Shown here: piece by piece, positions 48,108 through 61,900 of the stretch
Layout of the letters: each line of letters starts with the position of its first letter
How positions within the stretch are numbered: position 1 is the first letter of the stretch
Source of the DNA: Linum tenue
Lineage: Eukaryota; Streptophyta; Magnoliopsida; Malpighiales; Linaceae
Direction: 5' to 3'
DNA length: 64,000 bases
NCBI GenBank assembly: GCA_946122785.1
Contig: CAMGYJ010000011.1
Span: 806,001 to 870,000 of the forward strand
The notes under the pieces: model-generated
Database searches by the model: none
Seen by the model: the letters and a program-made list of their open reading frames with translations, nothing else
What the model was told of the DNA's origin: nothing
Translations under genes and position numbers: made by a program

Positions 48108-49816
48108 TCTATTGATCCAATTCTCCATGGATGGTAAGTCCATTAAGCACCGATTTGGGCAATAAATGTTTTCGGATGATATTTTCGTAATTTTTTGAGC
48201 GACGATAGGCCATTTTCTTTGGATTTTGAAGGCTACAGATCACGAATTCGGCCTGAGGCTATTCTTCAACGATGATTAAGTCCATTAAGCGCCAATTTGG
48301 GCGAATTTATTCCGGGCCCATTTTTGGCCGATTCCAAAGGGGTACCATCACAAATTTCGGACGATTTTTTCGAAATGCCATTTTCTTTCGATTCTGGAGA
48401 CTGCAGATCACAGAATCAGGCGGAGCCTATTCTCCCCCGATAATGAAGTCTATTGATCCTATTCTCCGCGGATGATAAGTCCATTAAGCACCGATTTGGG
48501 CCAATTTATTTTCGGATGGCATTATCGTAATTTTTTGGTCGACGAAAGGCCATTTTCTTTGGATTTTGTAGGCTACAGATAACAGATTTGGCTTGAGGAT
48601 ATTCTTCAACGATGATTAAATCCGTTAAGCGCCAATTTGGGCGAATTTATTCCGGGCCCATTTTTGGCAGATTACAAAGGGGTACCATCACTGATATCGG
48701 GCGATTTTTCCGAAATGCCATTTTCTTTCGATTTTGGAGGCTGCCGATCACGGAATCAGGCCAGGCCTATTCTCCACCGATAAGGAAGTCTATTGATCCT
48801 ATTCTCCACGAATGATAAGTCCATTAAGCACCGATTTGGGCCAATTTATTTTCAGATGGCATTTTCGTAATTTTTTGGTCGACGAAAGGCCATTTTCTTT
48901 GGATTTTGTAGGCTACAGATAACAGATTTGGCTTGAGGATATTCTTCTACGATGATTAAATCCATTAATCGCCGATTTAGGCGAATTTATTCCGGACCCA
49001 TTTTTTCCAGATTATAAAGGCGTACCATCACTGATTTCGGGCGATTTTTCCGAAATGTAATTTTATTTCGATTCTGGCGGCTGCAGATCACGGAATCAGG
49101 CCGAGCCTATTCTCCACCGATAATGAAGTCTATTGATACTATTCTCCACGGATGATAAGTCACTTAAGCACCGATTTGGGCCAATTTATTTTCGGATGGC
49201 ATTTTTGTAATTTTTTGGGCGACGAAAGGCCATTTTCTTTGGATTTTGTAGGTTATAGATCACAGATTTGGCTTGAGGCTATTCTTAAAGGATGATTAAT
49301 TCCATTAAGCGCCGATTTGGGTGAATTTATTCCGGGCCCATTTTTGGCAGATTATAAAGGGGTACCATCACAAATTTCGGCGATTTTTCCGAAATGACAT
49401 TTTCTTTTTATTCTGGAGGCTCCAGATTATGGAATCTGGCCGACCCTATTCTCCACCGATAATGAAGTCTATTGATCCTATTCTCCACGGATGATAAGTC
49501 AGTAAGCACCGATTTGGCATTTTCGTAATTTTTTATTTTCGGATGGCATTTTCGTAATTTTTTGCTTGACGAAAGGCCATTTTCTTTAGATTTTGATGGC
49601 TACAAATCACGGATTCGGCCTGAGGCTATTCTTCAATGATGATTAACTCCATTAAACGCCGATTTGGGCGAATTTATTCCGTGCCCATTTTTGGCTGATT
49701 CCAAAGCGGTACCATCACATATTTTAAGAGATTTTTCCGAAATACCATTTTCTTTCCAATCTGGAGGCTGCAGATCACGGAATCAGGCCGAGCCTATTCT
49801 CCACCGATAATGAAGT
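48108..49816 (+). repeat. Partial third copy of the 41-49 kb higher-order repeat
   Basis: 48272-48815 repeats the 45877-46420 monomers. Then 48890-49790 repeats 46495-47395 at offset 2395, including the duplicated GGCATTTTCGTAATTTTTT at about 49515. It ends at a break near 49816, where AATGAAGTCTATT runs straight into AAGCGCCAATTTGG of another half A. Confidence 0.8.
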
Positions 49817-50699
49817 CTATTAAGCGCCAATTTGGGCGAATTTATTCCGGGCCCATGTTTGGCTGATTCCAAAGCGGTACCATCACAGATTTCGGGCGAT
49901 TATTAAGAAATGCCATTTTCTTTCGATTTGTGAGGCTGCAGATCACAGAATCAGGCATAGCCTATTCTCCACCGATAATGAAGTCTATTGATCTTATTCT
50001 CCACAGATGATAAGTACATTAAGCACCGATTTGAGCTAATTTATTTTTGGATGACATTTTTCGTAATTTTCTAGACGACAAAAAGTCATTTTCTTTGGAT
50101 TTTGAAGGCTACAAATCACGGATTCTGCCTGAGGCTATTCTTCAACGATGATTAAGTCCATTAAACGCCGATTTGGGCGAATTTATTCCGTGCCCATTTT
50201 TGGCCGATTCCAAAGGTGTGCCATCTCAGATTTCGGGCGATTTTTCCGAAATGCCATTTTCTTTCGATTCTGGATGCTGCCGATCACGGAATCAGGCCGA
50301 GCCTATTCTCCACCAATAATGAAGTCTATTGATCCTATTCTCCATGGATGATAATTCCATTAAGCACCGATTTGAGCCAATTTATTTTCAGATTGCATTT
50401 TCGTAATTTTTTTGGCGACGAAAGCCCATTTTCTTCGGATTTTGAAGGTTACAGATCACGGATTCACCCTGAGGCTATTCTTCAACGTTGATTAAGTCCA
50501 TTACGTGCCGATTTGGGCGAATTTATTGCGGGTAAATTTTTTGCCGATTCCAAAGGGGTACCATCACAGATTTCGGGGGATTTTTTGAAATGCCATTTTC
50601 TTTCAATTTTGGAGGCTGCAGATCATGGAATCAGGCCGAGCCTATTTTCCACCGATAATGAAGTCTATTGATCCTATTCTCCACGGATGATAAGTCAAT

Positions 50700-53610
50700 T
50701 AAGCACCGATTTGGGCCAATTTATTTTCCGATGGCATTTTCATAATTTTTTGGTCGACGAAAGGCCACTATCTTTGGATTATGAAGCCTACAGATCACGG
50801 ATTCGGCCTAAGGTTATTCTTCAACTATGATTAAGTCCATTAAGCGCCGATTTGGGCGAATTTATTCCGGGCCAATTTTTGGCAGATTCCAAAGGGGTAC
50901 CATCACAAATTTCGGCGATTTTTCCGAAATGACATTTTCTTTCGATTCTGGAGGCTGCAGATCATGGAATCAGACCGAGCCTATTCTCCACCGATAATGA
51001 AGTCTATTGATCCTATTCTCCACCGATGATAAGTCATTAAGCGCCGATTTGGGTGAATTTATTCCGGGCCCATTTTTGGCAGATTATAAAGGGGTACCAT
51101 CACAAATTTCGGGCGATTTTTCCGTAATGCCATTTTCTTTCGATTCTGGATGCTGCCGATCACGGAATCAGGCCGAGCCTATTCTCCACCGATAATGAAG
51201 TCTATTGATCCTATTCTCCACGGATGATAAGTCCATTAAGCACCGATTTGGGCTAATATATTTTCAGAGGGCATTTTCGTATTTTTTTGGGCGATGATAG
51301 GCCATTTTCTTTTGATTTTGAAGGCTACAGATCACGAATTCGGCCTGAGGCTATTATTCAACGATGATTAAGTCCATTACGTGCCGATTTGGGCGAATTT
51401 ATTGCGGTTACATTTTTGGCCAATTCCAAAGGGGTACCATCACAGATTTCAGGAGATTTTTCTGAAATACCATTTTCTTTCCATTCCGGAGGCTGCAGAT
51501 CACGGAATTAGGCCGAGCTATTCTCCACCGATAATGAAGTCTATTGATCCAATTCTCCACGGATGGTAAGTCCATAAAGCACCGATTTGGGCCAATATAA
51601 TTTCGGATGGCATTTTCATAATTTTTTGGGTGACGATAGGCCATTTTCTTTGGATTTTGAAGACTACAGATCACGAATTCGGCCTGAGGCTATTCTTCAA
51701 TGATGACTAAGTCCATTAAGCGCCAATTTGGGCGAATTTATTCCGGGCCCATTTTTGGCTGATTCCAAAGGGGTACCATCTCAAATTTCAAGAGATTTTT
51801 CCGAAATACCATTTTCTCTCCATTCTGGAGGCTGTAGATCACGGAATCAAGCCGAGCCTATTCTCCACCGATAATGAAGTCTATTGATCCAATTATCCAC
51901 GGATGGGAAGTCCGTTAAGCACCGATTTGGGCCAATATATTTTCAGATGGCATTTTCGTAATTTTTTGGGGGACGATAGGCCATTTTCTTTGGATTTTGA
52001 AGGCTACAGATCACGAATTCAGCCTGAGGCTATTCTTCAACGATGATTAAGTCCATTAAGCGCCGATTTGGGCGAATTTATTCCGGGCCCATTTTTGGCC
52101 GTTCCAAAGGGGTACCATCACAGATTTCAGGAGATTTTTCCGAAATACCATTTTCTTTCCATTCTGGAGGCTGCAGATCACGGAATCAGGCGGAGCCTAT
52201 TCTCAACCGATAATGAAGTCTATTGATCCAATTCTCCACGGATGGTAAGTCCATTAAGAACCGATTTGGGCTAATATATTTTCGGAGGGCATTTTTGTAT
52301 TTTTTCGGGCGACGATAGGCCATTTTCTTTGGATTTTGAAGGCTACAGATAACGAATTCGGCCTGAGGCTATTATTCAACGATGGTTAAGTCAAGCGCCA
52401 ATTTGGGCGAATTTATTCCGGGCCCATTTTTGGCCTATTCCAAAGTGGTACCATCACAAATTTCAGGCGATTTTTCCGAAATGCCATTTTCTTTCGATTC
52501 TGGAGGCTGCCGATCACGGAATCATGCGGAGCCTATTCTCCATCGATAAGAAAGTCTATTGATCCGATTCTCCACGAATGATAAGTCCATTAAGCACCGA
52601 TTTGGGCCAATTTATTTTCGGATGGCATTTTCGTAATTTTTTGGTCGACGAAAGGCCACTATCTTTGGATTTTAAAGCCTACAGATCACGGATTCGGCCT
52701 AAGGTTATTCGGCCTAAGGTTATTCTTCAACGATGATTAAGTCCATTAAGCGCCGATTTGGGCGAATTTATTCCGGGCCAATTTTTGGCAGATTCCAAAG
52801 TGGTACCATAACAAATTTCGGCGATTTTTCCGAAATGACATTTTCTTTCGATTCTGGAGGCTGCAGATCACGGAATCAGGCCGAGCCTATTCTCCACCGA
52901 TAATGAAGTCTATTGATCCTATTCTCCACCGATGATAAGTCATTAAGCGCCGATTTGGGTGAATTTATTCCGGGCCCATTTTTGGCGATTATAAAGGGGT
53001 ACCATCACAAATTTCGGGCGATTTTTCCGTAATGCCATTTTCTTTAGATTCTGGATGCTGCCGATCACGGAATCAGGTCGAGCCTATTCTCCACCGATAA
53101 TGAAGTCTATTGATCCTATTCTCCACGGATGATAAGTCCATTAAGCACCGATTTGGGCTAATATATTTTCGGAGGGCATTTTCGTATTTTTTTGGGCGAC
53201 GATAGGCCATTTTCTTTGGATTTTGAAGGCAACAGATCACGGATTCAGCCTGAGGCTATTATTCAACGATGATTAAGTCCATTACGTGCCGATTTGGGCG
53301 AATTTATTGCGGCTACATTTTTGGCCAATTCCAAAGGGGTACCATCACAGATTTGAGGAGATTTTTCTGAAATACCATTTTCTTTCCATTCCGGAGGCTG
53401 CAGATCACGGAATTAGGCCGAGCCTATTCTCCACCGATAATGAAGTCTATTGATCCAATTCTCCATGGATGGTAAGTCCATTAAGCACCGATTTGAACCA
53501 ATATAATTTCGGATGGCATTTTCGTAATTTTTTGGGCGACGATAGGCCATTTTCTTTGGATTTTGAAGACTATAGATCACGAATTCGGCCTGATGCTATT
53601 CGTCAATGAT
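50700..53610 (+). repeat. About 1906-bp higher-order repeat with A-only units
   Basis: 50700-51700 recurs at about 52606-53610 (offset near 1906). Both contain CACCGATGATAAGTCATTAAGCGCC (start 51021 and 52927), an A-to-A junction without half B, and later GGGCTAATATATTTTC with GAGGGCATTTTCGTATTTTT. The offset is not a multiple of 340 because the B-less unit shortens the repeat. Near 52696 an 18-bp phrase (GGCCTAAGGTTATTC) is locally doubled; this recurs at 58342. Confidence 0.75.
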
Positions 53611-56600
53611 GACTAAGTCCATTAAGCGCAAATTTGGGCGAATTTATTCCGGGCCTATTTTTGGCTGATTCCAAAGCGGTACCATCACAGATTTCGCGCG
53701 ATTTTCCCAAATGCCATTTTCTTTCGATTTTGGAGGCTACGATCATGGAATCAGGTGGAGCCTATTCTCCACCGATAATGAAGTCTATTGATCCTATTCT
53801 CCACGAATGATAAGTCCATTAAGCGCCGATTTGAGCTAATTTATTTTTGGATGACATTTTTCGTAATTTTCTGGACGACAAAAGACCATTTTCTTTGGAT
53901 TTTGAAGGCTACAGATCACGGATTCGGCCTGAGGCTATTCTTCAACGATGATTAAGTCCATTAAGCGTCGATTTGGGCGCATTTATTTTGTGCCCATTTT
54001 TGGCCGATTCCAAAGGTGTACCATCACATATTTTAGGTGATTTTTCCGAAATACCATTTTCTTTCCAATCTGGAGGCTGCAGATCACGGAATCAGGCCGA
54101 GCCTATTCTCCACCGATAATGAAGTCTATTGATCCAATTCCCACTGATGGTCAATCCATTAAGCACCGATTTGGGCCAATATATTTTCGGATGACATTTT
54201 CGTAATTTTTTGGGCAACGATAGGTCATTTTCTTTGGATTTTGAAGGCTACAGATCACGAATTCGGCCTGAGGCTATTCTTCAACGATGATTAAGTCCAT
54301 TAAGCGCCAATTTGGGCGAATTTATTCCGGGCCCATTTTTGCCCGATTCCAAAGGGGTACCATCACAGATTTCGGACGATTTTTCCGAAATGCCATTTTC
54401 TTTCGATTCTGGAGGCTGCAGATCATGGAATCAGGCGGAGCCGATTCTCCACTGATAATGAAGTCTATTTATTCTATTCTCCGCGGATGATAAGTCCATT
54501 AAGCACCGATTTGGGGCAATTTATTTTCGGATGGCAATTTCGTAATTTTTTGGTCGACGAAAGGCCATTTTCTTTGGATTTTGTAGGCTACAGATCACAG
54601 ATTTGGCTTGAGGCTATTCTTCTACGATGATTAAATCCATTAAGCGCCGATTTGGGAGAATTTATTCCGGACCCATTTTTGGCATATTATAAAGGGGTAC
54701 CATCACAGATTTCAGGCGATTTTTCCGAAATGCTATTTTATTTCGATTCTGGAGGCTGTAGATCACGGAATCAGGCCGAGCCTATTATCCACCGATAATC
54801 AAGTCTATTGATCCTATTCTCCACGGATTATAAGTCACTTAAGCACCGATTTGGGCCAATTTATTTTCGGATAGCATTTTCGTAATTTTTTGGGCGACGA
54901 AAGGCAATTTTCTTTGGATTTTGTAGGTTATAGATCACGGATTTGGCTTGAGGCTATTCTTCAACGATGATTAATTCCATTAAGCGCCGATTTGGGTGAA
55001 TTTATTCCGGGCCCACTTTTGGCAGATTATAAAGGGGTACCATCACAGATTTCGGGCGATTTTTCCGTAATGCCATTTTCTTTCGATTCTAGATGCTGCC
55101 GATCAAGGAATCAGGCTGAGCCTATTCTCCATCAATAATGAAGACTATTGATCCTATTCTCCAAGGATGGTAAGTCCATTAAGCACCGATTTGGGCCAAT
55201 ATATTTTCAGATGGCATTTTCGTAATGTTTTGGGCGACGATAGGCCATTTTCTTTGGATTTTGAAGGCTACAGATCACGAATTTGCCCTGAGGCTATTCT
55301 TCAATGATGCTTAAGTCCATTAAGCGCCAATTTGGGTGAATTTATTCCGGGCCCATTTTTGGCCGATTCCAAAGGGGTACCATCACAGATTTGGGGCTAG
55401 TTTTCCGAAATGCCATTTTCTTTCGATTCTGGACGATGCTGATCACGGAATCAGGCGAAGCCGATTCTCCAGCAATAATGAAGTCTATTGATCCTGTTCT
55501 CCACAGATGATAAGTCCATTAAGCACCGATTTGGGCGAATTTATTTTTGGATGGCATTTTTCGTAACTTTTTGTCGACGAAAGGGCAATTTTCTTTGGAT
55601 TTTGAAGGCTACAGATCGCGGATTCGGCCTGAGGCTATTCTTCAATTATGATTAAATCCATTAAGCGTATATTTGGGCGAATTTATTCCGAGCCAATTTT
55701 TGGCAGATTCCAAAGGGGTACCATCCCAAATTTCGGCGATTTTTCCGAAATGACATTTTCTTTTGATTCTCGAGGCTCCAGATCACGGAATCAGGCAGAG
55801 CCTATTCTCCACCGATAATGAAGTCTATTGATCCTATTCTCCACGGATGATAAGTCAGTAAGCACCGATTTGGGCCTATTTATATTCGGATGGCATTTTC
55901 GTAATTTTTTGGATGACGAAAGGCCATTTTCTTTGGATTTTGAAGGCTACAAATCACGGATTCGGCCTGAGGCTATTATTCAACGATGATTAAGTCTATT
56001 AAACGCCGATTTGGGCGAATTTATTCCGTGCCCATTTTTGGCCGATTCCAAAGGGGTACCATCACATATTTTAGGAGATTTTTCCGAAATACCATTTTCT
56101 TTCCAATCTGGAGGCTGCAGATCATAGAATCAGGCCCAGCATATTCTCCACCGATAATGAAGTCTATTGATCCAATTCTCCACTGATGGTAAGTCCGTTA
56201 AGCACCAATTTGGGCAATATATATTTTCGGATGACATTTTCGTAATTTTTTAGGCGACTTTAGTCCATTTTCTTTGGATTTTGAAGGCTACAGATAACGA
56301 ATTCGGCCTGAGGCTATTCTTCAACGATGATTAAGTCCATTATGCGCCAATTTGGGTGAATTTATTCCGGGCCCATTTTTGGCCGATTCCAAAGGGGTAC
56401 CATCACAGATTTCTGATGATTTTTCCGAAATGCCATTTTCTTTAGATTCTGGAGGCTGCCGATCACGGAATCAGGCTGGGCCTATTCTCCACCGATAAGG
56501 AAGTCTATTGATCCTATTCTCCACGAATGATAAGTCCATTAAGCACCAATTTGGGCGAATTTATTTTCAGATGGCATTTTCGTAATCTTTTTGTCGACGA

Positions 56601-58999
56601 ACGACCATTTTCTTTGGATTTTGTAGGCTATAGATCACGGATTTTGCTTGAGGCTATTCTTCTACGATGATTAAATCCATTTAGCGCCGATTTGGTCGAA
56701 TTTATTCCGGACCCATCTTTGGCAGATTATAAAGGGGTACCATCACAGATTTCGAGCGATTTTTCTAAAATGCTATTTTATTTCGATTCTGGAGGCTGCA
56801 GATCACGGAATCAGGCCGAGCCTATTCTGCACCGATAATGAAGTCTATTGATCCTATTCTCCACGGATTATAAGTCACTTAAGCACCGATTTGAGCCAAT
56901 TTATTTTTCGATGGCATATTCGTAATGTTTTGGGCGACGAAAGGCCATTTTCTTTGGATTTTGAAGGTTACAGATCACAGATTCGCCCTAAGGCTATTCT
57001 TCAATGATGATTAAGTCCATTACTTGCCGATTTGGGCGAATTTATTGCTGGTACATTTTTGGCCAATTCCAAAGTCGTACCATCACAAATTTCGGGCGAT
57101 TTTTCTGAAATGCCATTTTCTTTCGATTCTGGTGGCTGCCGATCACGGAATCATGCCGAGCCTATTCTCCACCGATAATGAAGTCTATTGATCTTATTCT
57201 CCATGGATGATAAGTCATTAAGCACCGATTTGGGCCAATTTATTATTGGATGGCAGTTTCGTAATTTTTTGGGCGACGAATGGCCACTATCTTTGGATTT
57301 TGAAGGTTACAAATCACGGATTCGCCCTGAGGATATTCTTCAACGATGATCAAGTCCATTACGCGCCGATTTGGTAGAATTTATTCCGGGTACATTTTTG
57401 TCCGATCCAAAGGGGTACCATCACAGATTTCAAGTGATTTTTCCGAAATGCTATTTTCTTTCAATTTTGGAGTCTGCAGATCCTGGAATCATGCCGAGCC
57501 TATTCTCCATCGATAAGGAAGTCTATTGATCCTATTCTCCACGAATGATAAGTCCATTAAGCACCGATTTGTGCCAATTTATTTTCAGATGGCATGTTCG
57601 TAATTTTTTTGTCGACGAAAGGCCATTTTCTTTGGATTTTGTAGGCTACAGATCACGGATTTGGCTTGAGGCTATTCTTCAACGATGATTAAATCCAATA
57701 AGCGCCGATTTGGGCGAATTTATTCCGGGCCCAATTTTGGCTGATTATAAAGGGGTACCATCACATATTTCGGGCGATTTTTCCGAAATGCCATTTTATT
57801 TCGATTCTGGAGGCTGCAGATCACGGAATCAGGCCGAGCATATTCTCCACCGATAATGAAGTCTATTGATCCTATTCTCTACGGATGATAAGTCCATTAA
57901 GCACCGATTTGAGCCAGTTTATTTTTGGATGGCATTTTCGTAATGTTTTGGGCGACGAAAGGCCATTTTCTTTGGATTTTGAAGGTTACAGATCACGGAT
58001 TCGCCCTGAGGATATTCTTCAACAATGATTAAGTCCATTAATGCCGATTTGGGCGAATTTATTGCGGGTTAGTTTTTCGCCGATTCCAAAGGGGTACCAT
58101 CACAGATTTCGGGGGATTTTTTGAAATGCCATTTTCTTTCGATTTTGGAGGCTGCAGATCACGGAATCAGGCCGAGCCTATTTTCCACCGATAATGAAGT
58201 CTATTGATCCTATTCTCCACGGATGATAAGTCAATTAAGCACCGATTTGGGCCAATTTATTTTTGGATGGCATTTTCGTAATTTTTTTGGTCGACGAAAG
58301 GCCACTATCTTTGGATTTTGAAGCCTACAGATCACGGATTCGGCCTAAGGTTATTCGGCCTAAGGTTATTCTTCAACGATGATTAAGTCCATTAAGCGCC
58401 GATTTGGGCGAATTTATTCTGGGCCAATTTTTGGTAGATTTTAAAGGGGTACCATCACAAATTTCGGCGATTTTTCCGAAATGACATTTTCTTTTGATTC
58501 TGGATGCTGCCGATTACGGAATCAGGCCGAGCCTATTCTCCACCGATAATGAAGTCTATTGATCCTATTCTCCACCGATGATAAGTCATTAAGCACCGAT
58601 TTGGGCGTATTTATTTTCGGATGGCATTTTCGTAATTTTTTGGCCGACGAAAGGCCATTTTCTTTGGATATTGAAGGCTACAGATCACGGATTCGGCCTG
58701 AGGCTATTCTTCAACGATGATTAAGTCCAGTAAGTGCCGATTTGGGCGATTTTATTCCGTGCCCATTTTTGGCCGATTCCAAAGGGGTACCATCACAGGT
58801 TTCAAGATATTTTTCCGAAATACCATTTTCTTTCCTTTCTGGAGGCTGCAGATCACGGAATCAGGCCGAGCCTATTCTCCACCGATAATGAAGTCGATTG
58901 ATCCAATTCTCCACAAATGGTAAGTCCACTAAGCACCGATTTGGGCCAATATATTTTCGGATGGCATTTTCTTAATTTTTTGGGCGACGATAGGCCATT
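53212..58999 (+). repeat. 5788-bp higher-order repeat (17 monomers), copy 1
   Basis: It matches 59000-64000 at a fixed offset of 5788. The left edge lies near TTTTGAAGGCAACAGATCACGG (53222). The sequence upstream of it does not match the sequence upstream of the second copy. Both copies carry the local variants CGCGCGATTTTCCC, GGTTAGTTTTTCGCCG (copy 1 near 58066) and TTGCTGGTACATTTTTGG. Confidence 0.93.
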
Positions 59000-61900
59000 T
59001 TCTTTGGATTTTGAAGGCAACAGATCACGGATTCAGCCTGAGGCTATTATTCAACGATGATTAAGTCCATTACGTGCCGATTTGGGCGAATTTATTGCGG
59101 CTACATTTTTGGCCAATTCCAAAGGGGTACCATCACAGATTTGAGGAGATTTTTCTGAAATACCATTTTCTTTCCATTCCGGAGGCTGCAGATCACGGAA
59201 TTAGGCCGAGCCTATTCTCCACCGATAATGAAGTCTATTGATCCAATTCTCCATGGATGGTAAGTCCATTAAGCACCGATTTGAACCAATATAATTTCGG
59301 ATGGCATTTTCGTAATTTTTTGGGCGACGATAGGCCATTTTCTTTGGATTTTGAAGACTATAGATCACGAATTCGGCCTGATGCTATTCGTCAATGATGA
59401 CTAAGTCCATTAAGCGCAAATTTGGGCGAATTTATTCCGGGCCTATTTTTGGCTGATTCCAAAGCGGTACCATCACAGATTTCGCGCGATTTTCCCAAAT
59501 GCCATTTTCTTTCGATTTTGGAGGCTACGATCATGGAATCAGGTGGAGCCTATTCTCCACCGATAATGAAGTCTATTGATCCTATTCTCCACGAATGATA
59601 AGTCCATTAAGCGCCGATTTGAGCTAATTTATTTTTGGATGACATTTTTCGTAATTTTCTGGACGACAAAAGACCATTTTCTTTGGATTTTGAAGGCTAC
59701 AGATCACGGATTCGGCCTGAGGCTATTCTTCAACGATGATTAAGTCCATTAAGCGTCGATTTGGGCGCATTTATTTTGTGCCCATTTTTGGCCGATTCCA
59801 AAGGTGTACCATCACATATTTTAGGTGATTTTTCCGAAATACCATTTTCTTTCCAATCTGGAGGCTGCAGATCACGGAATCAGGCCGAGCCTATTCTCCA
59901 CCGATAATGAAGTCTATTGATCCAATTCCCACTGATGGTCAATCCATTAAGCACCGATTTGGGCCAATATATTTTCGGATGACATTTTCGTAATTTTTTG
60001 GGCAACGATAGGTCATTTTCTTTGGATTTTGAAGGCTACAGATCACGAATTCGGCCTGAGGCTATTCTTCAACGATGATTAAGTCCATTAAGCGCCAATT
60101 TGGGCGAATTTATTCCGGGCCCATTTTTGCCCGATTCCAAAGGGGTACCATCACAGATTTCGGACGATTTTTCCGAAATGCCATTTTCTTTCGATTCTGG
60201 AGGCTGCAGATCATGGAATCAGGCGGAGCCGATTCTCCACTGATAATGAAGTCTATTTATTCTATTCTCCGCGGATGATAAGTCCATTAAGCACCGATTT
60301 GGGGCAATTTATTTTCGGATGGCAATTTCGTAATTTTTTGGTCGACGAAAGGCCATTTTCTTTGGATTTTGTAGGCTACAGATCACAGATTTGGCTTGAG
60401 GCTATTCTTCTACGATGATTAAATCCATTAAGCGCCGATTTGGGAGAATTTATTCCGGACCCATTTTTGGCATATTATAAAGGGGTACCATCACAGATTT
60501 CAGGCGATTTTTCCGAAATGCTATTTTATTTCGATTCTGGAGGCTGTAGATCACGGAATCAGGCCGAGCCTATTATCCACCGATAATCAAGTCTATTGAT
60601 CCTATTCTCCACGGATTATAAGTCACTTAAGCACCGATTTGGGCCAATTTATTTTCGGATAGCATTTTCGTAATTTTTTGGGCGACGAAAGGCAATTTTC
60701 TTTGGATTTTGTAGGTTATAGATCACGGATTTGGCTTGAGGCTATTCTTCAACGATGATTAATTCCATTAAGCGCCGATTTGGGTGAATTTATTCCGGGC
60801 CCACTTTTGGCAGATTATAAAGGGGTACCATCACAGATTTCGGGCGATTTTTCCGTAATGCCATTTTCTTTCGATTCTAGATGCTGCCGATCAAGGAATC
60901 AGGCTGAGCCTATTCTCCATCGATAATGAAGACTATTGATCCTATTCTCCAAGGATGGTAAGTCCATTAAGCACCGATTTGGGCCAATATATTTTCAGAT
61001 GGCATTTTCGTAATGTTTTGGGCGACGATAGGCCATTTTCTTTGGATTTTGAAGGCTACAGATCACGAATTTGCCCTGAGGCTATTCTTCAATGATGCTT
61101 AAGTCCATTAAGCGCCAATTTGGGTGAATTTATTCCGGGCCCATTTTTGGCCGATTCCAAAGGGGTACCATCACAGATTTGGGGCTAGTTTTCCGAAATG
61201 CCATTTTCTTTCGATTCTGGACGCTGCTGATCACGGAATCAGGCGAAGCCGATTCTCCAGCAATAATGAAGTCTATTGATCCTGTTCTCCACAGATGATA
61301 AGTCCATTAAGCACCGATTTGGGCGAATTTATTTTTGGATGGCATTTTTCGTAACTTTTTGTCGACGAAAGGGCAATTTTCTTTGGATTTTGAAGGCTAC
61401 AGATCGCGGATTCGGCCTGAGGCTATTCTTCAATTATGATTAAATCCATTAAGCGTAGATTTGGGCGAATTTATTCCGGGCCAATTTTTGGCAGATTCCA
61501 AAGGGGTACCATCCCAAATTTCGGCGATTTTTCCGAAATGACATTTTCTTTTGATTCTCGAGGCTCCAGATCACGGAATCAGGCAGAGCCTATTCTCCAC
61601 CGATAATGAAGTCTATTGATCCTATTCTCCACGGATGATAAGTCAGTAAGCACCGATTTGGGCCTATTTATATTCGGATGGCATTTTCGTAATTTTTTGG
61701 ATGACGAAAGGCCATTTTCTTTGGATTTTGAAGGCTACAAATCACGGATTCGGCCTGAGGCTATTATTCAACGATGATTAAGTCTATTAAACGCCGATTT
61801 GGGCGAATTTATTCCGTGCCCATTTTTGGCCGATTCCAAAGGGGTACCATCACATATTTTAGGAGATTTTTCCGAAATACCATTTTCTTTCCAATCTGGA

